From: Streptomyces sp. TRM70350
GTDB taxonomy: Bacteria > Actinomycetota > Actinomycetes > Streptomycetales > Streptomycetaceae
Assembly (NCBI RefSeq): GCF_019219825.1
Contig: NZ_JAHUXH010000001.1
Span: forward strand, 62,001-126,000
DNA: 64,000 nucleotides
Direction: 5' to 3'
Of the stretch, positions 58,077 through 64,000 are shown piece after piece (within the stretch, counting starts at the first letter, position 1; each line of letters begins with the position of its first letter). The notes below the pieces were generated by a model that was not told the origin of the DNA, ran no database searches, and was given only the letters and a program-made list of their open reading frames with translations. The position numbers and the translations under genes are program-made.

Positions 58077-58415
58077 GTCAGGGCAGCAGTGAGTGAAGTA
58101 CTCGGCCGTCGCCGGGTCGGCCGGGAGCAGCGTCTCGATGGCCGGCTCGGCGACGGTCACGTCCATGGGGGTGTCGAACGTGGCGACCGACGAGATGAAG
58201 GACAGCGTGCGGCCCCGTGCTCGACCCGCATCGGCAGCGCGAAGTAGGGGATGCGCTCGACCGGTTCGCCGCCGGCGCCGACTCGGGAACCGGGTACGCG
58301 GCAACCTCCTCGTACCACTCCCGCAGCGCCGCCGAGCGGTGGAGCGCGAGCTGCCGCTCCATCTGGGCGCGCAGGTGATGGAGCGCGTCCCGCTGCCGTG
58401 GGCCGAGCTCGGTCC
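58077..58415 (-). pseudogene. 3' remnant of a regulator-like gene (XRE/MmyB-type C-terminus)
   Basis: On the minus strand, frames joined by hand give 'ALHHLRAQMERQLALHRSAA', 'LREWYEEVAAYPVPE', 'RIPYFALPMRVEH' and 'LSFISSVATFDTPMDVTVAE' with a PADPATAEYF ending. At least two frameshifts are needed. The ending resembles the C-terminal ligand-binding part of some HTH regulators (…FISTxATFGTxxDVTxxELAxExFxPAD…, from memory). The upstream boundary abuts the ADP-ribosylglycohydrolase remnant at ~58415. Confidence 0.4.
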
Positions 58416-58419
58416 GCCC

Positions 58420-59118
58420 GGGCCGGTCAACCCCGACTCCAAGGGGTGCGGTGCCGTCGTGCGGTCGGCGCCCTTCGGGCTGACCGGTGCGCCCGCCGAC
58501 CGGGCCTTCGGGCTCGCCGCGCGCTGTGCCCAGATCACCCACGGTCACCCGACCGGCTACTACGCGGCCGGTGCGCTGGCCGCGATCGTGACGTACGTCG
58601 TGGCGGGCGACTCCGTCGAGGGCGCCGTGCTCCGCGCCCTGCGCCTGCCCGCCCGCCACCCCGGCCACGAGGAGACCACGGCCGCCCTGGAGGGCGCGCT
58701 CACCCTGGCCGACGAGGGCAGTCCGAGCGCGGAGACGGTGGAGCGGCTCGGCGCGGGCTGGGTCGCCGAGGAGGCCCCGGCCACCGGCGTCTGCTGCGCG
58801 CTGGCCGCGCACCGCGTCGAGGACGCCCTGCTGCTCGCCGTCAACCGCTCGGGCGACAGCGACTCCACCGGCTCTCTCTGCGGCAACATCCTCGGCGCCC
58901 GGTACGGCGACGTGGGCCTGCCGCACGCGTGGGTGCGGCGGATCGAGGGCCGGGACCGGATCGCGGTGCTCGCGGACGACCTCGCGGCCGGTGCGTCCCC
59001 CTCCGGGGGACATGTCCTCTTTTGGCCGCTCCCGATCAGGGACCCTTCTGACCAGCGCCGCGCCGCCCGCCTGTGGCACGCTGAGCGGGTACGCGACATC
59101 CACGAAGGGAGCGAGCTC
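58420..59118 (+). pseudogene. 5'-truncated ADP-ribosylglycohydrolase (DraG-like) gene, in frame with the next gene
   Basis: From ~58420 the plus strand reads 'NPDSKGCGAVVRSAPFGLTG', 'AQITHGHPTGYYAAGALAAI' and 'GDSDSTGSLCGNILGARYGD', the middle and C-terminal metal-site motifs of ADP-ribosylglycohydrolases (G-D-S-D-S-T-G is diagnostic). The N-terminal ~100 residues with the TDDT metal ligands are absent, so the protein cannot be active. There is no stop codon before the pterin dehydratase ATG at 59119, and the frame runs straight into it. Whether a fusion is made depends on a start codon and ribosome site that I cannot find. Confidence 0.7.
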
Positions 59119-59424
59119 ATGCCCGTCGAACCGCTGTCGCAGAAGGAGGTCGAGGACCGGCTGGCGGGGCTGCCCGGCTGGTCGCTCGACGGGGACCGGC
59201 TCACCCGCTCCTACCGGCTCGGCTCGCACCTCGCGGCGACGGCCCTGGTCGTGCACATCGCCCAGGTCCAGGAGGAGCTCAACCACCACTCCGACCTGAC
59301 CCTCGGCTACAACACCGTCTCCCTCACCGTCACCACGCACAGCGTCGGCGGCAAGGTGACGGAGCTGGACCTCGGGCTCGCCGAGCGGGTGGAGGCCCTC
59401 GCCCCGGCGCACGGCGCCGGCTGA
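59119..59424 (+). CDS. Pterin-4a-carbinolamine dehydratase (PhhB/DCoH-like)
   Basis: 101 residues from ATG 59119, with GAAGGGAG upstream, the standard length of the family. 'EVEDRLAGLPGWSLDGDRLT' start, 'VQEELNHHSDLTLGYNTVSL' with the catalytic His-His (usually HHP, here HHS), and 'TTHSVGGKVTELDLGLAERV' end. It dehydrates 4a-hydroxytetrahydrobiopterin, although many bacterial members occur without aromatic hydroxylases. The preceding truncated gene is in frame with it, so a longer product cannot be fully excluded. Confidence 0.9.
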   Translation: MPVEPLSQKEVEDRLAGLPGWSLDGDRLTRSYRLGSHLAATALVVHIAQVQEELNHHSDLTLGYNTVSLTVTTHSVGGKVTELDLGLAERVEALAPAHGAG

Positions 59425-59431
59425 GCGCACG

Positions 59432-60175
59432 GTGCTGGACTACACCGCCGAGGCCGAGTGCTACGACGCCTCCCGGGGCGGCGAGCCCAGGGCGGCGGCC
59501 GCCGCGGAGGGCGTGCTGAGCCTCGTACCGCGGCAGACGCGCAGACTGCTCGACGTGGCCTGCGGGACCGGCATCGTGACCCGGCGGCTCGCGGCGGCCC
59601 GGGCCGGGATGCGGGTGACGGGCGTCGACCTGACGTACGCCATGGCCCGGCACGCCGCCGCCCGGCTGCCCGGTGCCGTCGTCCTCGCCGACTGCCGCCG
59701 ACTGCCCTTCCGCGACGGGGAGTTCGACGCCGTCACCAGCGTGTGGCTGCTGCATCTGCTGCAACGGCCGGAGCACGTCAGGGCCGCCGTCGGCGAGTGC
59801 GCCCGCGTGCTGCGCCCCGGTGGCGTCTATGTCACGACGGTCGACAAGGCCGCCGCCCACAACGTCGGCAGTGACATCGACGCCATCCTCGCCTCCCGCC
59901 CCCGCAGCCCCGCGGTGGACACGTCGTCGGCCGTCGAGTCGTACGCCGCCGCACACGGCCTGCTGCCCGCCGGGCTGACCCGCTTCCCCGGCCGGGGCCA
60001 GGGCCGCAGCCCCCGCCGCACCATCGCCGACCTGCGCCGCGGCTGGTTCGTCACCCTGCCGCCCGGCCACCCCCTCGCCGACGGCTTCGCCACCCGCCTC
60101 GCCGAACTCCCCGACCAGGACCGCCCGCGCCCGGACCCGTGGTTCACGCTCCGCGCCTTCCGGAAGGCCGCCTGA
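59432..60175 (+). CDS. SAM-dependent methyltransferase (Methyltransf_11 type)
   Basis: 247 residues from GTG 59432, 7 bp after the previous stop, so probably co-transcribed with it. Motif I 'RLLDVACGTGIVTRRLAAAR', strand-2 end 'VTGVDLTYAMARHAA' and 'LPFRDGEFDAVTSVWLLHLL' (motif II) followed by 'VLRPGGVYVTTVD'. It methylates an unknown small molecule. Confidence 0.9.
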   Translation: MLDYTAEAECYDASRGGEPRAAAAAEGVLSLVPRQTRRLLDVACGTGIVTRRLAAARAGMRVTGVDLTYAMARHAAARLPGAVVLADCRRLPFRDGEFDAVTSVWLLHLLQRPEHVRAAVGECARVLRPGGVYVTTVDKAAAHNVGSDIDAILASRPRSPAVDTSSAVESYAAAHGLLPAGLTRFPGRGQGRSPRRTIADLRRGWFVTLPPGHPLADGFATRLAELPDQDRPRPDPWFTLRAFRKAA

Positions 60176-60366
60176 GTACGCCTCCAAGTCCGGCACGTGA
60201 GCTGCCAACAGGACGACGAAGGCCCCGGGCGCGGCGCGGTCCGGCATCGAGGTCCTGGCGCCCGCCGAACCGCGCGACAGGATCGCCCGGACCCACGGCA
60301 ACGCACGACCCCCCGGCGGCGACTGAAAGACGACAACCCGTCCGCCCTCACCGGGAGGCATGGCGC

Positions 60367-62244
60367 ATGACGCACCCGCACAGGCACCGCAGACGCCGTA
60401 CCACCGCCGCCCTCGCCACCACGGCCGCCGCCCTCACCCTGGTCGGCGGTGGACTGACCGTCCTCGGCACGGACTCCGCCGAGGCCGCCACCGCCCGTCA
60501 GGTGGAGCAGCTCGACCGGGGCGTGGTCAGCGTCCACACCGGCAGCGGCAACCTGGTCAGCTGGCGCTGGCTCGGAACCGATCCCGGCAACGTCTCCTTC
60601 AACGTCTACCGCGCCGGTACCAAGGTCAACGCGACCCCGATCACCGGCTCCACCAACTTCTTCCACTCCGGCGCCCCGTCCCACGCCGACTACACGGTCC
60701 GCGCGGTGGTGAACGGCGTCGAGCAGGGCGACTCCGTGCACGCCGTCCAGTTCCGCGGCGGCTACAAGGACGTGCCCCTGACCCCACCCGCCGGCGGCAC
60801 GACCCCCGACGGGGTCGCCTACACCTACGAGGCCAACGACGCCTCGGTCGCCGACCTCGACGGCGACGGCGCCCTCGACTTCGTCCTCAAGTGGCAGCCC
60901 ACCAACGCCAAGGACAACTCCCAGTCCGGCTACACCGGCAACACCATCGTCGACGGCATCAAGCTCGACGGCACCCGGCTGTGGCGCATCGACCTGGGCC
61001 GCAACATCCGCTCCGGCGCGCACTACACGCAGTTCCAGGCGTACGACTACGACGGCGACGGCAAGGCCGAGGTCGCCATGAAGACCGCCGACGGCACGCG
61101 GGACGGCACGGGCGCGGTGATCGGCAGTTCCTCGGCCGACCACCGCAACTCGTCGGGCTACGTGCTGTCCGGGCCCGAGTACCTGACCATGTTCAACGGC
61201 CAGACCGGCAAGGCCATGCAGACCGTCGGCTACGTCCCGGCCCGCGGCAATGTCTCCTCCTGGGGCGACTCCTACGGCAACCGCGTCGACCGTTTCCTCG
61301 CCGGAACCGCCTACCTGGACGGCGCCCGGCCGTCGCTGATCATGGCACGGGGCTACTACACGCGTACCGTCATCGCCGCCTGGGACTGGCGCGACGGGTC
61401 CTTCACCCGTCGCTGGACCTTCGACACCAACTCCTCCACCAACGCGGGCAAGGGCTACGACGGCCAGGGCAACCACAGCCTGTCCGTCGCCGATGTGGAC
61501 GCCGACGGCAGGGACGAGATCGTCTACGGCGCGATGACCGTCGACGACAACGGCTGGGGCCTGTGGACGACGAAGCTCGGCCACGGCGACGCGGGCCACG
61601 TCGGCGACCTCAACCCGGCCCGCCCGGGCCTGGAGTACTTCAAGGTCTCCGAGGACTCCTCCAAGCCCGGCTCCTGGATGGCCGACGCCCGCACCGGCCA
61701 GATCCTGTGGCAGACCGCGTCCGGCGGCGACAACGGCCGCGGTGTCTCCGCCGACGTCCACGCGGGCTCGGCGGGCGCCGAGTCCTGGTCGGCCAGGGAC
61801 ACCACCCTGCGCTCGGCGACCGGCGCCTCGCTCGGCCGCGAGCCGTCCAGCATCAACTTCGTCAGCTGGTGGGACGCCGACCCGGTCCGCGAGCTCCTCG
61901 ACGGCACCCGCATCGACAAGTACGGCACCTCCTCCGACACCCGCCTGCTGACCGGCTCCGGCGTCTCGTCGAACAACGGCACCAAGTCGACCCCGGCCCT
62001 CTCCGGCGACATCCTGGGCGACTGGCGTGAGGAGGTCGTCTGGCGCACCAGCGACAACCGGGCGCTCCGGATCTACTCCACCCCGCACCACACGAACACC
62101 AGGATCACGACCCTGCTGCACGACACCCAGTACCGCGTGGCCCTGGCGTGGCAGAACACCGCCTACAACCAGCCGCCCCACCCGAGCTTCTTCATCGGGA
62201 GCGGGATGCCGACGGCGCCGAGGCCTGCCGTCCATACGCCCTGA
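60367..62244 (+). CDS. Secreted rhamnogalacturonan lyase (PL11 family)
   Basis: 625 residues from ATG 60367, with GGGAGG upstream. Long twin-Arg-like signal ('HPHRHRRRRTTAALATTAAA', cleaved near AEAAT). The PL11 fold is clear: 'RQVEQLDRGVVSVHTGSGNL', 'VSWRWLGTDPGNVSFNVYRA', repeated Ca-binding 'DLDGDGALDFV' and 'YDYDGDGKAEVAMKTADGT' propeller loops, and 'SWWDADPVRELLDGTRIDKY'. It cleaves the rhamnosyl-galacturonate bonds of pectin (YesW/YesX type) outside the cell. No carbohydrate-binding module is attached. Confidence 0.94.
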   Translation: MTHPHRHRRRRTTAALATTAAALTLVGGGLTVLGTDSAEAATARQVEQLDRGVVSVHTGSGNLVSWRWLGTDPGNVSFNVYRAGTKVNATPITGSTNFFHSGAPSHADYTVRAVVNGVEQGDSVHAVQFRGGYKDVPLTPPAGGTTPDGVAYTYEANDASVADLDGDGALDFVLKWQPTNAKDNSQSGYTGNTIVDGIKLDGTRLWRIDLGRNIRSGAHYTQFQAYDYDGDGKAEVAMKTADGTRDGTGAVIGSSSADHRNSSGYVLSGPEYLTMFNGQTGKAMQTVGYVPARGNVSSWGDSYGNRVDRFLAGTAYLDGARPSLIMARGYYTRTVIAAWDWRDGSFTRRWTFDTNSSTNAGKGYDGQGNHSLSVADVDADGRDEIVYGAMTVDDNGWGLWTTKLGHGDAGHVGDLNPARPGLEYFKVSEDSSKPGSWMADARTGQILWQTASGGDNGRGVSADVHAGSAGAESWSARDTTLRSATGASLGREPSSINFVSWWDADPVRELLDGTRIDKYGTSSDTRLLTGSGVSSNNGTKSTPALSGDILGDWREEVVWRTSDNRALRIYSTPHHTNTRITTLLHDTQYRVALAWQNTAYNQPPHPSFFIGSGMPTAPRPAVHTP

Positions 62245-62386
62245 CCCGGCGGGGTGCACGGACGGCGACCTCGGGTGAGTTGGACGAACGCTGTCCGTTC
62301 GCTGTGTCTGCGCTGGGCGTGCGCTGCACCTGGCTTCGGCAGGTTGGACACGTCGAAAGACGGACAACCTGAAGGTGGAGGACGCC

Positions 62387-62824
62387 ATGAAGCGCACCAT
62401 CGTCGCTGCTGCTGTCGCGGCCGCCCTTGTGGGCGGGCTGACCGCCTGCGGCGGGACTGCCGACGAGCAGGAGCCGCAGGTGGTACCGACGACCAGTGTG
62501 GGCTCCGGCACGGACGACGATGCCCAGGAGGACGAGCAGGACGTCGACCTGACCGACGATCAGGAGAACACGCCCAACGGCCAGGAGTGCGCCGACGACG
62601 ACGCGCAGGACGACCGCGACGACCGGGACGACAGCAACGACGACCGCGACGACAGCAACGACGACCGCGACGACAGCAACGACGACCGGGACGACCGGGA
62701 CGACGACCGGGGCGGCGAGTGCGACGACCGGGACGACGACCAGGACGACCAGGACGACCGCGACGACGACCGGGACGACCGTGCCGGAACCGTGCCGGCG
62801 ATGCCCCAGCTGATCAGGGGCTGA
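62387..62824 (+). CDS. Asp-rich lipoprotein of unknown function
   Basis: 145 residues from ATG 62387, with GGTGGAGG upstream. Lipoprotein signal 'MKRTIVAAAVAAALVGGLTA' with the lipobox L-T-A-C followed by GG. The mature protein is extremely acidic: repeats of DDRDD and DDSNDDR, including three exact 21-bp units near 62626-62690, with two Cys and a short Pro/Leu end. Such Asp/Asn repeats can bind Ca2+ or other cations. Function unknown. A strong terminator follows. Confidence 0.75.
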   Translation: MKRTIVAAAVAAALVGGLTACGGTADEQEPQVVPTTSVGSGTDDDAQEDEQDVDLTDDQENTPNGQECADDDAQDDRDDRDDSNDDRDDSNDDRDDSNDDRDDRDDDRGGECDDRDDDQDDQDDRDDDRDDRAGTVPAMPQLIRG

Positions 62825-62839
62825 GCTCGGGCAGAGAGC

Positions 62840-62874
62840 CCGGAGGGCGCGTGCGGTATGCACGCGCCCTCCGG
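62840..62874. terminator. Strong bidirectional terminator hairpin
   Basis: A perfect 15-bp stem (CCGGAGGGCGCGTGC and its complement GCACGCGCCCTCCGG) with a 5-base loop GGTAT. It lies 15 bp after the lipoprotein stop and 18 bp before the stop of the convergent xyloglucanase gene. A few T residues follow on the plus side. It would end transcription of both genes. Confidence 0.9.
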
Positions 62875-62892
62875 TTCGCCCTGCGCGGAGCG

Positions 62893-64000
62893 TCAGACCA
62901 CCGTGCAGGAGCTTTCACCGAGCTGGAAAGCCGTCGGATTGCCGTTCGTGCCCGACCAGCTCCCCGTGAAGCCGAAGCTCACCGACGAACCGGGCGCCAC
63001 GTTGGCGTTCCAGCCGACGTTCTTCACCGTCACGGCCGCTCCCGACTGTGTGAAGTCGGCGTTCCACAGCTGCGAGATCTTCTGCCCGTCCGCGAAGGAC
63101 CAGCCCAGTGACCAGCCACTCCAGCCGCTCGATCCCGAGTTGGTGAGCTGCACGTCCGCCTGGAAGCCGCCCGACCACTGGTTGGTGACCTTGTACGTCA
63201 CCGTGCACGCGCCGGTCGGCGCCGGCGGGGGGTCGGTACCGCCGCCGCTGTCGGAGGTGTCGCCGTAGATCACCCCACGGCCGTTGGTCGCCACGTACAC
63301 CCGGCCGTACACCCGCGGATCACCCGTGATCGCCGCACCGGTCCAACCCCACTGATGGGCGTCGTCGTTGATCCGGGTCCAGGACGCGCCCTGGTCGGTC
63401 GACCGGAAGATGCCCCGCACGCCGCCGATCTTCGCGCTGGTGTAGAGCGTCTGGTACGAGGCTCCGGGCGCCGCCTTGCCGAAGCCGACGGTGTCGGCCT
63501 GCTCGACGTTCGGCAGCTTGGTGAAGCTCGCCCCGCCGTCGGTGGACCGCCACAGTCCGTACGCCCCGTCCAGTGCGCCGCCCGCCAGCCAGATGTCGCC
63601 CTCGGTGCCGGGCAGCGCCTTGAAGCGGACGCTGTCACCGCTGGGCAGGCCACTGGCCGACGACGCCGTGAAGGTCGCGCCGCCGTCCGTGCTGACGTAG
63701 AACTTCCCGGACTTGAAGCCGTAGAAGGTCTTCGGGTCCACCCGGTCGGACTCGACGATCGCGCCCGCCGGGATGCCGCTGGACGCGGCCCAGGACGAGC
63801 CGAATCCGGTCGCGTAGTGCACGCCCGCACCCTCCGGGCTCCACACGAACCGGCTCCCGTCGGCCGCCGCCGCGACCGTGCCGCCGCCGCTCACGCCCGA
63901 AGGGTCGGTCCCGGCGAACCAGTTGGCCCCGTTGTCCGTCGAGAAGGCGACGTGCGGCCCGGAGTCCAGGTTGCCGACCCGCACGACCGTGTTCGGGTTG
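62893..64000 (-). CDS. GH74 xyloglucanase with C-terminal CBM2 (5' end outside window)
   Basis: 369 residues are in the window; the gene continues past the right edge. The visible part has the GH74 seven-bladed-propeller sialidase-like Asp-box repeats: 'AFSTDNGANWFAG', 'YVSTDGGATFTASSASGLPS', 'LWRSTDGGASFTKLPN' and 'IFRSTDQGASWTRINDDAHQ', with 'WGWTGAAITGDPRVYGRVYV'. After a Gly/Asp/Pro linker comes a CBM2 cellulose-binding domain: 'CTVTYKVTNQWSGGFQADVQ', 'WSGWSLGWSFADGQKISQLW' and 'SFGFTGSWSGTNGNPTAFQL', with the paired Cys and binding Trp residues. It degrades xyloglucan outside the cell. Confidence 0.95.
   Translation of the reverse strand, partial: NPNTVVRVGNLDSGPHVAFSTDNGANWFAGTDPSGVSGGGTVAAAADGSRFVWSPEGAGVHYATGFGSSWAASSGIPAGAIVESDRVDPKTFYGFKSGKFYVSTDGGATFTASSASGLPSGDSVRFKALPGTEGDIWLAGGALDGAYGLWRSTDGGASFTKLPNVEQADTVGFGKAAPGASYQTLYTSAKIGGVRGIFRSTDQGASWTRINDDAHQWGWTGAAITGDPRVYGRVYVATNGRGVIYGDTSDSGGGTDPPPAPTGACTVTYKVTNQWSGGFQADVQLTNSGSSGWSGWSLGWSFADGQKISQLWNADFTQSGAAVTVKNVGWNANVAPGSSVSFGFTGSWSGTNGNPTAFQLGESSCTVV

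Noticed and set aside
59827..62511. Long antisense open frame over the PL11 lyase
   Set aside because: Same GC-driven effect; no recognisable domain, and the plus strand encodes a clear lyase with signal peptide.
1..64000. tRNA, rRNA, riboswitch or secondary-metabolite cluster
   Set aside because: No cloverleaf-like segments, rRNA sequence, or PKS, NRPS or terpene genes were seen; scattered methyltransferases alone do not make a biosynthetic cluster.

Overview
The window is high-GC actinobacterial chromosome, almost certainly Streptomyces. The evidence is the GC-rich third codon positions, many GTG starts, frequent ATGA/GTGA start-stop overlaps, rare TTA codons, the ten-gene gvpOAFGYZJLSK order known from Streptomyces, a SigB-type sigma factor twelve genes downstream of gvpK (the position I recall for sigK in S. 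coelicolor), and a dispersed Streptomyces palindromic repeat. No tRNA, rRNA, CRISPR array, insertion sequence or prophage was recognised. It looks like conserved arm-proximal chromosome with patches of gene decay.

Layout. 0-8 kb: a TetR regulator (cut by the left edge) and a two-module 3-hydroxyacyl-CoA dehydrogenase; a HEAT-repeat gene with a TTA codon; a duplicated repeat patch that forms the tail of a GNAT gene; RidA; a secreted S33 peptidase; and a radical SAM protein behind an SOS-box-like site. 8-14 kb: an SRPBCC protein, a drug-efflux MFS transporter fused to three regulatory-like domains, a PAS-GAF-SpoIIE-HATPase stress signalling protein, and a methyltransferase. 14-21 kb: four peptidases in one overlapping operon (M55 D-aminopeptidase, M20, S9, S66 LD-carboxypeptidase), then a secreted Xaa-Pro-type peptidase behind two dyads. 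21-29 kb: GNAT, an arginase remnant, a holin-X-like membrane protein, an SDR, an F420-type oxidoreductase, and a coupled operon of NDH-2-like flavoprotein, short transketolase and LigD-type polymerase.

29-34.5 kb: the gas vesicle operon. It has three GvpA-family proteins, two GvpF/L proteins, GvpG, GvpK, GvpO and the actinomycete-specific GvpY and GvpZ, but no gvpN or gvpC. 34.5-46 kb: stress and housekeeping genes around the sigma factor (hydrophobic small protein, PAP2-DAG kinase, phosphatase, ABC-F, Vms1/eRF1-like protein, DUF6158, DJ-1/PfpI, CBS, DUF2795, pyruvate oxidase). Several carry SigB-type GNNT-N14-16-GGGTAC/T motifs, including a back-to-back pair.

46-49.2 kb: a block bounded by inverted copies of a ~70-bp palindromic repeat. 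It holds an aminotransferase-fold protein that has lost its PLP lysine and an MBL-fold hydrolase. 49-54 kb: DedA-like protein, second MBL hydrolase, two adjacent TTA-containing genes (a resolvase-fold-like protein and a membrane-anchored alkaline-phosphatase-superfamily protein), then the wreck of a MoxR ATPase/VWA pair. 54-60 kb: OsmC, a second DnaK, and a graveyard of gene ends (DUF574 methyltransferase, regulator, ADP-ribosylglycohydrolase) around an XRE regulator, a pterin dehydratase and a methyltransferase. 60-64 kb: secreted plant-cell-wall enzymes (rhamnogalacturonan lyase and a GH74/CBM2 xyloglucanase cut by the right edge) around an Asp-rich lipoprotein.

Functionally the window combines stress adaptation (SigB-type promoters, DnaK, OsmC, gas vesicles), peptide and D-peptide turnover, and saprophytic polysaccharide breakdown. 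Features most worth following: the lysine-less aminotransferase and its inverted-repeat frame, the peptidase quartet, the unusual GvpA/GvpY/GvpZ set, the predicted SigB-type promoters, and the NDH-2/transketolase/LigD operon. All assignments come from reading the sequence; no database search was run.
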